Shown: positions 43,035 through 54,745, counted from the first letter of the stretch. The stretch: 64,000 nucleotides of DNA from Sorex araneus (GCF_027595985.1 NC_073305.1:114207759-114271758), one strand, 5' to 3'. A program made the numbers and translations. The notes: generated by a model not told the origin, from the sequence alone.

Positions 43035-43140
43035 GAGAACATACTGTGTGCCAGCCACTGTTCCAGGAACTTGTCTTCACTCTATTCTTCCAGAGGAAGT
43101 AGAGTGTTAAGAGGCAGAGGGGCTATCAGGATATGGTGCT
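43035..43140 (+). mobile_element. MIR-like fragment
   Basis: ACATACTGTGTGCCAGCCAC and TGTTCCAGGAACTTGTCTTC resemble the 5' part of MIR. The 3' core is not convincing. Confidence 0.45.
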
Positions 43141-43149
43141 GCAATTTTA

Positions 43150-43880
43150 AATTTATTACAGTAGGCCTATTCAAGCCAACTTTGATAAATGATTGACCAT
43201 GAACTTTTAAGAGATTAGTGTGTTTTAAGTAGAGAACCAGTTAACTAAGGTCAGTTAAGATTATGCAAGCTGCGCTGAAGGAACAGCAAATGTACACACA
43301 TGCAAAAAGCTTTCAACTTGGAAATTAGGTAAGCACCACCACGAGGGTAGTCATCATAGGATAGGCAGAGTGAGCAAAAGAAAATTGAATGAGGTGGGTA
43401 GTGTCAGGAACTTAAAGCCCTATGAAACTTTGTAAGGTTTTTCGTATTGTTTTGCAGGGCATATGGGATGTTTAGGTCTTGATCCTGTGCTTTGGGGACT
43501 GTAAGACTGATTGATGTGATAGAACCTAAAGTCAGCTGAACCAAGTCAGCTACATGGCGTAAACATTATCTGCTGTCTCCTTGTTCTTTGTAAGGCTTTT
43601 TGCCTTAAGGATCAGTTTGACTGCTTTGATAAGGCTGGATAGTAGGAAGTGAAATAAGACAAAGACCAATTAGGAGTAAAGGTAATTGCTGTCTTGGATT
43701 GGGGTAAGAGAGGGGAATGTAGGATGATATGGGAATATAAATAGCCAAGGAGCCCAAGGGTTGAACTCTGGGGTATTCCTGTTTTCAAATTAAGAAAAAT
43801 AAAGACTTGGCCAGCAGAAGATGGAGGACTATATGGCATGACTTGCATAAAAAGCCTTAGCTTGAAACTACTAAGAATTT
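43150..43880. other. Intergenic, no confident features
   Basis: Contains a weak second copy of the 42470 motif (CTTTCAACTTGGAAATTAGG at 43312). Otherwise unassigned. Confidence 0.45.
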
Positions 43881-43885
43881 CAACC

Positions 43886-44033
43886 TTGGGGTGGGGTGGT
43901 AGTAGTGGGTAGTAAGCTCACCTTGCACAGGGTGACACAGTATTCCACATAGTCCCCCAAACATCTCCAGGAGTAATTCCTGAATGCAGAACCGGGGATA
44001 ACCCCCGAACATCACTGGTGTGGCCCTAAAACA
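43886..44033 (+). mobile_element. Type-1 SINE, diverged
   Basis: GGGGTGGGGTGGTAGTAGTG, CACCTTGCACAGGGTGACAC, AGGAGTAATTCCTGAATGCA and GGTGTGGCCCTAAAAC. Confidence 0.7.
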
Positions 44034-44588
44034 GACTTTACCACTTAACTTCTTAGTTCAAAGTGACAGAAGTGGACAATAGACATTGTTAAAATCCGAA
44101 AAATTTGATTGGATCCTACTTTACAAAGAGGGGGAAAGTACAAAATACATTTTAGGGACAAATGAGAAAATCTGAATACAGAATACATGTTGTCAATTAG
44201 TAATTCATTTTTTTATCACCCGGCTGCGCTTGAATTTTTCCCTAAGAAAAACTGGAGCGGAGGCCAATATGAGAATAAATTTAGAACCATAGAACTTAGA
44301 GCAAAAAAAAAAAAAAAAAAAAAAGGGCAATAGTGTGGGATAAAGGACCAAAAGATCTTTAATGGCATATTTTTTATGTTTAGAATGCTCTTGTAGAGAG
44401 AAAAATGGTGCAGGAGAGGACTATCAGAGTGAACCACACCTAAGATGGGGTTTTGGAAATAGTGCTTCTTACCTAGGGCAAATATAGGATCAGACTATGA
44501 TTGCTTGAGTGGTTTCTGCAAGAGACAGCCCAATTAACACCTACTATATAATTTTGAAATGAATAAAGAAAATCTGAATGAGGTGAAG

Positions 44589-44757
44589 TCATTCCCAAAC
44601 CTAGTTGTTTAGATCACCTAAGGAACTTACTAAACAGATGTCAGCAGTTCTTCCCCACCTCCACCCCTTCTACAGTAGTCTCCAGAGTGGATCTGACCTG
44701 GAAGTCTTTCCTAAAAGCTCTTAGGTACTACAGTGTATCTTAGAAACCACTTATCTG
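44589..44757 (+). mobile_element. MER5-like hAT transposon fossil
   Basis: CTAGTTGTTTAGATCACCTA, TCCAGAGTGGATCTGACCTG and ending near CTTAGAAACCAC follow the MER5A order (TIR-like ends, G/A-CTGGG middle). Non-autonomous DNA transposon, ancient. Confidence 0.5.
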
Positions 44758-44801
44758 GGGTATGTTTTTGCTATTTTTGTCAAAGACAGCTTTGACATTT
44801 T

Positions 44802-45414
44802 TCATTTACTTTACTTCATTAAATCACTGATAGACCCTTACAAAAGCTGTTCATGATAAGTTTCCAACACCCATCACCCACCAAACTCCCCAGCCTGCCT
44901 CTATGGAAGGCACCTTTCTTCTCTCTCCTTTGGGGTACTCTGGTTTGCAATATTGAAAGTTTACCAAGAATATCCCTCTACTCTTATTAACTCATACCTT
45001 CTCCAGCGTGATCATTCCTAGCTATTTTCATACTTGGTCTCACCTATCCTTGGCCCCACACACACTTGTGGTTAATTCCAACCACTGACCAGCCCTCGTA
45101 GCCCGTTTCCCCTGGCCATGGATATTAGTCTTCTACTATATATTTTTATATACCAGTCATTCTCTATCTGACTCGTTTCACTAAGAATGATACTCTCATG
45201 TCCATCCATTTATAGGCAAAATTCAGGGTTTCATTTTTCCTAACACCTGCATAGTATTCCATTGCGTAGATGTTCCATAATTTCTTTATCCATTTGTCTG
45301 TTCTTGGGCACTCAGGTTGTTTCCAGATTATACCGAGGCCCCAAAACTCCCCCAAACAGCAGAAACACCATCTGCACTTCTATGTTCATTGCAGCACTAT
45401 TCACAATAGCCAGA
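44802..45414 (-). mobile_element. L1 3' end with 5' inversion (twin priming)
   Basis: On the - strand, 45335 to 44802 reads the L1 ORF2 C-terminus (I-W-K-Q-P-E-C-P-R-T-D-K-W) and 3' UTR. The adjoining 45336-45414 is L1 sequence on the + strand (T-S-M-F-I-A-A-L-F-T-I-A-R-S), which lies directly upstream of W-K-Q in L1. TSD AGCTTTGACATTTT at 44788-44801 and 45415-45428 encloses both parts as one insertion. Confidence 0.9.
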
Positions 45415-45428
45415 AGCTTTGACATTTT

Positions 45429-46039
45429 AAACAGTCATTTTTGTCCAGGTTACCCGTGACTACTTTCCCCCAGAAATATGTAATTCTGTACCTAGCTATG
45501 TGTACTACGGGCTTATAGGACATTTTACAGTGACCTAAATACAGCACTACACCAGGACTGACTTTTATAAGATTAAGATGATCATTGGCACACTAAGTTC
45601 TTTAGATACTAATAAAAAGTTTCCGAGCTATTTGGGGATTTAATAGCCCTACAGTTACTGTAAATCTATTGAGACAGTGTGCTTGGCAATCAGCTAGTGG
45701 GTCCACTAAATCTAAATCCAGAAGTTACCTTTAATTTTCAGTTTCTAAGATTACATCACTGTTTAAAACCAGTTAAAAAATAATGTAGGATTTTGGTACG
45801 GTAATAGGCAAAAATTTATGGGAAAAAATTGTTCAAAATTGAATCTAGAAAATCAAAACCAGTTAAATTTGTACAGATTTTATTCATATTTCCAGAACTA
45901 AGAGTCCCTTTGTATCTTGCCCTCAAAATAAAGTATATGTGAAAGTTCATCTGCCTACTAAAACTGTCTTTTGCCTTTACTGTTTTGCTAAAGGTAAAAA
46001 TTAGTTTACACTACACCTTCATACTTAACTGCTTATGTT
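45429..46039. other. Intergenic, no recognised features
   Basis: Unassigned sequence between the inverted L1 and a young SINE. Confidence 0.55.
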
Positions 46040-46054
46040 CTAAAAATCTATTCA

Positions 46055-46240
46055 GGGGCTGGAGTAATAGCACAGCGGGTAGGGCATTTGCCTTGCATGC
46101 GGCCGACCGGGGTTCGATTCCCAGCATCCCATATGGTCCCCTGAGCACCACCAGGAGTGAATCCTGAGTGCAGAACCAGGAGTAACCCCTGTGTATTGCT
46201 GGGTGTGACCCAAAAAGGAAAAAAAAAAAAAAAAAAAAAC
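46055..46240 (+). mobile_element. Young type-1 SINE with perfect 15-bp TSD
   Basis: Near-consensus head, box B GGGTTCGATTCC, 21-A tail. TSD CTAAAAATCTATTCA at 46040-46054 and 46241-46255 is perfect, suggesting a recent insertion. Best candidate in the window for presence/absence polymorphism. Confidence 0.97.
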
Positions 46241-46426
46241 CTAAAAATCTATTCAATACTAGTGGTTCTCAACTGGAAACTGTTTTCACCCCCTTCTCCT
46301 GATTTTGGCATTAGGAAAATACAATGGGGTGGGAATGAAGGAGAAGAGTATTGGCTCTTACTGGTAGAGGGTCAGAAATGCTGAGCAGGAAACAGTGAAC
46401 AAGTCTGTCTCTAATAACATACAGTA

Positions 46427-46510
46427 CACTGGTGAAGAGATGGGTATTGAACACTGTAGTTCACTGAAAATCACAAATAACTATCTCACAGTGATTCAAT
46501 AAAAACGGGT
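46427..46510 (+). mobile_element. L1 3' tail fragment
   Basis: CACTGGTGAAGAGATGGGTA, TTGAACACTG and CTCACAGTGATTCAATAAAA match the end of the L1 at 41880. No A-run or TSD seen. Confidence 0.65.
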
Positions 46511-46587
46511 GCGAAAATGATCTGGCACAAAATGCCAATAGTGCCTTAGGGTCTCAATTTTTATTCCGTTAAAACAAGGCAGAATCA

Positions 46588-46765
46588 AGTGTCGGAGCAA
46601 TAGAACAGCAGGTAAGGCACTCACCTTGTATGTGGTCAAACCCAGTTCCTTCCCCAGAATCCCACATGGCTCCCCAAACTCAATCAGCAGGGACCCCTGA
46701 GCACAGAACCCAGAGTAAGCCCTGAGCACTGCCAGGTGTCGCCCAAGAACCAATTTAAAAAAAGA
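46588..46765 (+). mobile_element. Type-1 SINE, diverged
   Basis: TCGGAGCAATAGAACAGCAG, GCACTCACCTTGTATGTGGT, GGTGTCGCCCAAGAACC. Tail A7. Confidence 0.8.
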
Positions 46766-46786
46766 AAAGAAGGTGGAACAGTTTTG

Positions 46787-46905
46787 GGGGCTGGAAACAG
46801 TACAGCAGGTAGGACCCATGTTTGATTCCTGTCATCTCATATCCAAGGAGTAAACCTGAGCGCAGAACCAGGAGTAACCCAGGTGTGGCCCCAAAACAAA
46901 AAAAA
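46787..46905 (+). mobile_element. Type-1 SINE with internal deletion
   Basis: GGGGCTGGAAACAGTACAGC jumps from box A (GGTAGGACCC) to box B (TTTGATTCC), losing about 25 bp. The body is also shortened. Tail A8. Confidence 0.75.
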
Positions 46906-47131
46906 GGTAATATTCAAATTATTGCTCCTTTGCTTTACCAATGTTCCTTAGTATGCATGAATTATCTAAGAATCGTAAGTCTCCACACAAATTTTTGACT
47001 TTGTTTTAAACAAAGAATGGTGAAATTAGCATTTTTGTTTTGTAAATATCTTTTGTACCTATTCACTATACAGTCTGTTTATGACTGACTTAAAATAGTA
47101 GAACCATACTAACAGAATTACCAAAGCATTT

Positions 47132-47268
47132 TTTCTTTTTTCTTTTTTTTTTTCTTTTTGGGTCATACCCAGCGATGCACAGGGGACCATATAGGATTCT
47201 GAGAATCGAACCCGGGTCAGCCAAGTGCAAGGCAGACGCCCTACCCACTGTGCTATGGCTCCAGCCCC
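47132..47268 (-). mobile_element. Type-1 SINE with internal deletion, TSD
   Basis: Reverse copy: TTTTTGGGTCATACCCAGCG joins straight to ACAGGGGACCATATAGGATT, losing about 50 bp of body. Flanks ACCAAAGCATTT and ACCAATGCATTT give an 11/12 TSD. Confidence 0.85.
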
Positions 47269-47429
47269 ACCAATGCATTTCTTTTGCTCACTTCATTAGA
47301 GGAAAATCTACAATGAAGTAACAAAATTCGGAAGACTTACATTTAGTGATCTGAATTTGCTAGCTAGTCATGTTTTTTTAATATGTAAAACATATGGAGG
47401 GAGGAAGGCTAGACACTTACACTTGAGAG

Positions 47430-47535
47430 ACCAAACCTGAATCCTCTGCATGCCAGGCATATGCTCTAGCTCTGAGCTTTATGTAGATCAAAAGCCAAGA
47501 CCTCTCATGAGATGCTCTTGCACCATTGAGCTACC
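47430..47535 (-). mobile_element. tRNA-like SINE remnant, doubtful
   Basis: On the - strand GGTAGCTCAATGGTGCAAGA and AGCATATGCCTGGCATGCAG look tRNA-Ala/ID-like, as at 41447. Very diverged. Confidence 0.35.
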
Positions 47536-47639
47536 AGATCCCTAGCCTAGCTAGATCTTTTCAGACTGATGTTAAATCTTATCAGAACACTGACATCCTT
47601 CAATCATCAGGAGAATGCTTATACTTAAAAAGAAAAAAA

Positions 47640-48362
47640 AAAATCCTTGCTTTATTCAAACACCAACCCATCTGTACATTAAAAACCAAGCAGACTAGAA
47701 GTAAATGTTTTATTCTTTCAACTAAATTCCAGTACTACAAGGGCAATAAAACAATGATACACTGGGGGGAAAAAAATGCAGCAATAAACATTTGTTAAAA
47801 AGACCGATAGAATAAATAAAAACTACCCCCAAAAAATCATATAAACCCATTCTGAAACCCCAAGAAGTCCTGGAATACAGAAATGCCCTCCTCCTTCACT
47901 ATTTCAAAGGAAGCACTGCAGGCTATTTGCTTAATAAAGTCCTGGGATTACAGTCTAAATTATTAATAACTGGTTACAGCTTGGTTGTAGTGCACAATTA
48001 AAATCACACTAACTTCATCCGAAGTGTCATTCTACAGTTTTATTTACACAACCAGTGAAGGGCATGTTCTTAGAATACCAGCTTTAATCCTTTTCAAACA
48101 TATCAACGTAAGAAGCCAAATTGTAATGATACAGCAAATGAGGCCACTGGTATTAATACAGGTAGCAAAGGTCCACATCCAGGCGATATTAACATCAGGG
48201 AAATTTCCAAAACCAGTTGCTGCCTTAGAGTGGTTGCCACTGACAAAGCTTGAAATAACCTGTATTCACAGGGGGGTATTGGCATTGCTGCATGTCATAA
48301 TTGGGACCTCTTGCAACAACTCAACAAGGAACAAGGCAGCCCAGAAATGCAGAAAACGTGAT
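47640..48362 (-). other. AKIRIN2: AKIRIN2 3' UTR
   Basis: Sequence following the stop on the - strand. Reverse AATAAA (TTTATT) hexamers occur at 48039-48044, 47709-47714 and 47651-47656, so the transcript end is most likely near 48020 or near 47630-47690. Little repeat content lies here, consistent with a constrained UTR. The end is not determined by sequence. Confidence 0.55.
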
Positions 48363-48373
48363 TCATGAGACAT
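48363..48373 (-). CDS. AKIRIN2: AKIRIN2 last coding exon (11 coding bases and stop)
   Basis: Completes Tyr (T|AT), then Val, Ser and TGA. The acceptor is CCCTTTAG on the - strand. The protein ends S-Y-V-S, the C-terminal motif reported to dock akirin-2 on the proteasome alpha ring. Only 11 coding bases lie in this exon, so ORF-based searches would miss it. Confidence 0.93.
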
Positions 48374-48735
<362 letters not shown>

Positions 48736-48984
48736 TCAGTATTAGAAATAAATAAACTCTAAAAAAGGCAATACTTAAGAAACAACCCTCAATTAGACAT
48801 TCACAAAACCTGTGTTATAGAAGAACAATGGGGAAAAAAAAAAGAGTTTAGGGCTTAATTTTCATTGAAGGAGAACTACACAAGGCTGCCATTTCCTTAT
48901 AGAATCAAAATTTTTAAAAAATAGTAATTTACTACAATGAGACGAAACCAGACAGTAAAAACTTAACAAAGTAATACTCAGAAA

Positions 48985-49500
48985 CATCCACCAATGCAAA
49001 TCAAAACAAGCAGGTTATCACCTCACACCTGTGAGAATAGCCTATGCTCCCCCCACTCTCCAACAGTGGAAACCACCAGCGTTGGTAGGGCTGCAGTGAA
49101 AAACCCCCATTTGCTACTGGTAGAATATATAGGTCTGCTTCCATGGAAAATTGTATGGAAATTTCTCAACGAATTTTAACTAGCACTCCCATATGGCCCC
49201 ATCATTAACTCAACGAGATATATGCATAACTCAATAAGATATACATAATATGTTCCCTGTACTGTTACAAAAGCCAAGATGAAAACTATCCAAATGTCCA
49301 AATGCTGATGAATGGATAAAGTTGTGCTATTATATGCAATAAAATACTTGGCTATAAGATAAAATCTTGCCTTTAGTTATGACAGAGCTAAAAAATCATT
49401 TTACGCAAAGTCAGAGAAAAGAAAAAAATAGGATAATCTCACATGTAAGGTATATGCAAAGAGAACATAAAGTATCTAATGATGATAAACCCTTCAACTT
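48985..49500 (+). mobile_element. Old L1 ORF2 3' fragment
   Basis: Decayed ORF2 C-terminal sequence: ACCAATGCAAATCAAAACAA, TATCACCTCACACCTGTGAG, CTACTGGTAGAATATATAGG, and GAAAACTATCCAAATGTCCA in the L1 order. It has many stops, so it is dead. It lies in AKIRIN2 intron 3 on the opposite strand to the gene. Confidence 0.85.
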
Positions 49501-49504
49501 TGTA

Positions 49505-49600
49505 AAACTAAGGTTAATTCCCAGCATCCCATATGGTTCCCCAAGCCCTGAGCAAAGCCTGGAATAAGGCCAGAGTACTGCTAGGTGTGGCCCAGACAAC
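49505..49600 (+). mobile_element. Type-1 SINE, head missing
   Basis: Begins GGTTAATTCCCAGCATCCCA and runs to GCTAGGTGTGGCCCAGAC, with a shortened body. The head is absent. Confidence 0.7.
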
Positions 49601-50356
49601 CCTGCTTAGTTCCCCCACTCAAAAAACAACGGTGGAGGGCGGTCTCTTGCACTTTGGTGGCAGAGAAGCATTAACTACACCAAAAGCACAAACATTAACA
49701 CGATGATAACCATGTTACCTCACTGCAATTTAAAAATAATACAATTGTGTGTATGTTGGGGGAGGGGCAATCCACCTAGAGGCTATTCAGATGTTGTAAA
49801 GATGTTCTATAAACAAGCAAATTATCTTGTCTACATTAGCACCTTGATTTTATTCCTTACTGACTGAAAAGTATAGAATAACAAAACTTTCTACACTCAA
49901 GTTGTAAACCTTTGCTACTGGAGAGACAAAACAAGGGAATACTCTAAAATGACATACGCAACATAATTGGGTCAGTTAAGTTTTAGACCAGAGATCCTTG
50001 AACTTATTTGGCATACTTTCCCTTTTCAGAAAAAAGAAACCAACCTTCCTTAAAGAAAAGACTACCCCACCTAGCCAGTGGACTACCCTAATTAGTCTAC
50101 TAACGCCCCAGCCACCCTGACCCATCCAGCAAGCACTAGGGAGCTGTATCACCTGCTCTGAGAAACAGTGACTTAGACCAATACAATAGCAAAGTTATGA
50201 AAAATAAAACCCATATCAAATTGAGATCAGCAAAATTTCAAGTTTTTAGAATAGGCTCCATCAAAACGAAGAATACTGTTGCTGATTTACAAAGTTAATA
50301 CCATTTCTGAAGACACCCGTAAAATTCTCAGTAAAAAACTGATACAATGTACAGAA
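49601..50356. other. AKIRIN2 intron 3, mostly unassigned
   Basis: The stretch 49985-50175 (TTAGACCAGAGATCCTTGAA to GAGAAACAGTGACTTAGACC) has matching outer words and could be an ancient hAT-type fossil. Otherwise nothing recognised. Confidence 0.4.
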
Positions 50357-50366
50357 ATGGAATTTA

Positions 50367-50539
50367 CTTATGTTTTTGAGCCAGACCCAGCCATGCTCAG
50401 GGGTTACTCCTGGCTCTGCACTCAGTAATCACTCCTAGCAATGCTCAGTGTACTATACGGGGTGCTAGGGATTCAACCCAGGTTGACAGCACGCAAGGCA
50501 AGCCCCTTATTCAATGTACTATTGCTCCAGTCCCTAGAC
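50367..50539 (-). mobile_element. Type-1 SINE with TSD
   Basis: Reverse copy lacking a clear T-run. TSD ATGGAATTTA at 50357-50366 and 50540-50549. It sits 70 bp from AKIRIN2 exon 3. Confidence 0.88.
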
Positions 50540-50587
50540 ATGGAATTTAACTGACATGACATAGCCCTGAGAATAATGCATTTCTTA

Positions 50588-51469
<882 letters not shown>

Positions 51470-51480
51470 ATTAATGAGAA

Positions 51481-51722
51481 GGGCTGGAGTGATAATTCAG
51501 CAGATAGGGCATTTGCCTTTTGCACAGCTGACCCGGGTTCAATTCCTTCGCCCCTGTCAGAGAGCCTGGCAAACTACCTAGAGTATATTGCCCACATGGC
51601 AGAGCCTGGCAAGCTACCCATGGCGTATTCGATATGCCAAGAACAGTAACAAGTCTCACAATGGAGACATTACTGGTGCCCGCTCAAGAAAATCGATGAG
51701 CAACGGGATGACAATGATAGTG
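51481..51722 (+). mobile_element. Type-2 SINE, full length, perfect TSD
   Basis: Head GGGCTGGAGTGATAATTCAG with box B GGGTTCAATTCC, then two copies of the word AGAGCCTGGCAA(A/G)CTACC, GATATGCCAAGAACAGTAAC, CTCACAATGGAGACATTACT, and end GATGACAATGATAGTG. TSD ATTAATGAGAA at 51470-51480 and 51723-51733. No A-tail. Confidence 0.95.
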
Positions 51723-51939
51723 ATTAATGAGAAATTTGAGTCCTAATTAGTGAGTGTTTCAGCAAATCCATAAAACAGTAGTTTGCAGTACACAGCAAGG
51801 TGTGTGTCAGATAACTAAGAAATTTTTAATCTACGTTTTATGACTAACGCTTCTCCAAGTCCACTGAGGGAATATTATATACAGGTCTTGAAGTCATATT
51901 TATAGGACACCACATACAATTTGTTTAAAAATACAACAG

Positions 51940-52095
51940 AAGAGGGGGCAGATAGTTCAGTGAGATAAATGCATGTTTTACATGTGGAATTCATGGTACA
52001 ACCAAGAATTACCCCCGAGCCCTGAGCCAGGAGTACACCCTGAGCAGATTCAGAGGTGGATCAGAAGCCACCCCCCGCCCACCCGAAAAAGAGGA
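51940..52095 (+). mobile_element. Type-1 SINE, old
   Basis: GGGGGCAGATAGTTCAGTGA and CATGTTTTACATGTGGAATT at the head, AGCCAGGAGTACACCCTGAG in the body. The tail is C/A-rich. Confidence 0.65.
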
Positions 52096-52144
52096 AGGGA
52101 TGGGGGCGTGAGGGGATTCAACGTCCCAGAAACTAAAAAGCAAT

Positions 52145-52210
52145 TTGGGGGCCACAGTGATGGCTCAAAGGCTGGTGTGCATGCTTTACATGTAGGACCA
52201 CTGAACACAA
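52145..52210 (+). mobile_element. Type-1 SINE head remnant
   Basis: GGGGGCCACAGTGATGGCTC and GTGCATGCTTTACATGTAGG only. It ends about 65 bp from AKIRIN2 exon 2. Confidence 0.45.
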
Positions 52211-52260
52211 AACATACCTTGGATTACTTTGTCCCCCATAGTAAGCTACTCTTACACTTA

Positions 52261-52893
<633 letters not shown>

Positions 52894-52902
52894 AAATGCT
52901 TG

Positions 52903-53031
52903 GTATGGGGGGTGGAGAGTGCAGCAGGTAGGGCACTAGACTTGTAGACGGCTGAACCAGTTTCAATCCCCGGCATCCCATATGGTCCCCAGAGCACTGC
53001 CAGGACTAATTTCTGAGTGCAGAGTCAAAAA
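52903..53031 (+). mobile_element. Type-1 SINE, 3' truncated, with TSD
   Basis: GGGGGGTGGAGAGTGCAGCA to TTTCTGAGTGCAGAGTC then A8. The CCAGGAGTAAC...GTGTGACC part is missing. TSD AAATGCTTG at 52894-52902 and 53032-53040, so it inserted already shortened, or primed internally. Confidence 0.85.
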
Positions 53032-53337
53032 AAATGCTTGATATATAAGATACTCAGATGCTGGTATAAACAACACAACAGTGCTAACTCATGGGGTAAA
53101 ATCATATCCAGTATATTCTCTGGTTTAGTATGATTTATTCTATGAAGATTTCTAATTAAAAAAGGTTCTATTTGGCCTCCAAAGAAAAATACCTCCCTAA
53201 GGTTATTCACTCCCTTTCAAATATACTTTTAAAAGCAATTACCATAGCTTTTAAATTAATAAGTTAATGCAAGTGAAACTATGCTGTTTATCCATCCCCA
53301 TCCAAAGCAAGATTAAATAAAGATGAAAATTCAGTAG

Positions 53338-53480
53338 CCTGAGAGAGTACACTTCGTAAGGTGCTTGGCTTTATATGCAGGTGATCAGAGTTTGATCCCA
53401 ATAGTTCTCCAAACGAGAAGTGATTCCTAAGTACAGAGCCAGGAGAAAAGCCCTAAACATTGATGGCACAAAAACCATAA
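53338..53480 (+). mobile_element. Type-1 SINE, old
   Basis: CTGAGAGAGTACACTTCGTA, GTGCTTGGCTTTATATGCAG, and AGAAGTGATTCCTAAGTACA. Body shortened. Confidence 0.65.
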
Positions 53481-53588
53481 AAATTTAAGATGGGAACCAA
53501 CAGGCCAGGCAATAAAAGATTCATAAATATACTGGAGTGGGGTGGAATTTTATCACTCTGTAGTGATATTATTCACTTAATGAACTCA

Positions 53589-53768
53589 AGGCCTGGAGAG
53601 AGAACTCAAACAGCTAAGTTCATGTTTCACAAGCAGGACTTGGTTCAATCTCTGGCACCACGATTCCCCTCTCTCCCTCCACCCCACCCCCCACCCCCAG
53701 CACTGAGAGCTGGGAATATCTCCCTTCCCCACCCGTCTCTGCCACTGCTGGGTTAAGTCCCAAAATCA
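53589..53768 (+). mobile_element. Type-1 SINE, old, C-rich insert
   Basis: GCCTGGAGAGAGAACTCAAA, GACTTGGTTCAATCTCTGGC, then a CCACCCC-rich expansion before GCACTGAGAGCTGGG and GCTGGGTTAAGTCCC. Confidence 0.6.
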
Positions 53769-54129
53769 ACACCCCAAAAAAGCTGCCTCAAAATTCAATT
53801 GAAGCCTACAACAATCCTCTGTAGAAATAATAGTGGTTTCCTTAGTATACTTCATTCTCAAGATTCTTTCATCACTTTATGCTGTTTCCCTAGTACAGAA
53901 TAACTTTAAAGGGATTTTAAGTCTCTGGGGGACCATCAACTAGATTTCTAAATATTCCAGGATATGCACTATTTTAGCTGGGGTGAAGGTAAATGGGTAG
54001 GAGGTAGGAGGCTAAAGAGGCATGTTGAAAAATGTCTAATCATGATGAGGAGTGCTTCAATATTTTTGAGAATGATATTCTTTAGAACAATCTCCTTCAG
54101 ATCTCTTTTTATAAAATAGTTTGTGATTT

Positions 54130-54351
54130 GGGCAGGAGCGATAGCACTGTGGTAGGGCATTTGTCTTGCACTCGGCCAACCTGGGTTGATTCCTCCGCCA
54201 CTCTCAGAGGGCCCGGCAAGCTACCAATAGTATCTCGCCTAGCAAGCTACCCGTGGCGTATTAGATATGCCAAAAACAGTAACAAATCTCACAATGGAGA
54301 CGTTACTAGTGCCCGCTGGAAGAAATCGATGAGCAACGGGATGACAGTGAC
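54130..54351 (+). mobile_element. Type-2 SINE, full length, perfect 12-bp TSD
   Basis: GGGCAGGAGCGATAGCACTG head, GGCCCGGCAAGCTACCAATA, GATATGCCAAAAACAGTAAC, CTCACAATGGAGACGTTACT, AAATCGATGAGCAACGGGAT, end GACAGTGAC. TSD AGTTTGTGATTT at 54118-54129 and 54352-54363. Confidence 0.96.
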
Positions 54352-54371
54352 AGTTTGTGATTTAAAAACGT

Positions 54372-54525
54372 TACCAGTGTAAGCTGCTTGCCTTGCATAT
54401 AGCCAACTTCGGTTCAGTCACTGGCATTCCTTATGATCCCAGGAGCACTGCCAGGAATGATTCCTGAGTGCAGAGCCAGAAGTAATCCTTAAGCACCAAG
54501 TGGGTTTTGGCCCAAAACCCAAATA
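54372..54525 (+). mobile_element. Type-1 SINE, head partly lost
   Basis: CAGTGTAAGCTGCTTGCCTT, GGTTCAGTCACTGGCATTCC, GATTCCTGAGTGCAGAGCCA, TTTTGGCCCAAAACCC. The first 30 bp are missing. Confidence 0.8.
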
Positions 54526-54607
54526 CTTTCTATCAGCGAATAAGCTATTCAAGCAGTATAAACAGGCTGCCAAAGATTTGGAGGTGTTGGAAACAGATAC
54601 TACAAGA

Positions 54608-54745
54608 GGTCAAGGCAACTGCTTGCATGCAGTAGATTCCCCAGAGTTCAATCTTCAGCACACTGTAGGATGCCCCTCTGCCCAAGCACCATATGGTTTG
54701 GCCCTGGAGGTCACCAGCATGGCTGGACAACAGAGGACTTACTGC
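54608..54745 (+). mobile_element. Type-1 SINE remnant
   Basis: GCAACTGCTTGCATGCAGTA and CAGAGTTCAATCTTCAGCAC are SINE-like, with CACCATATGGTTTGGCCCTG. Weak. Confidence 0.45.

Noticed and set aside
42464..43042. 192-codon - strand ORF, the longest in the window
   Set aside because: It covers two SINEs and anonymous sequence; the translated core is the reverse-SINE peptide (G-C-W-E-S-N) seen at many loci.
46055..46130. Possible tRNA gene in the SINE heads
   Set aside because: The head has box A/B-like words but no full cloverleaf and occurs in dozens of copies. It is a SINE promoter.
48024..48368. 114-codon + strand ORF
   Set aside because: Antisense to the AKIRIN2 3' UTR and last codons; nothing resembles a protein family.
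49985..50175. Additional hAT-type fossil
   Set aside because: Outer words CAGAGATCCTTGAA and GAAACAGTGACTTAGACC look partly symmetrical, but the interior matches no family I can name.
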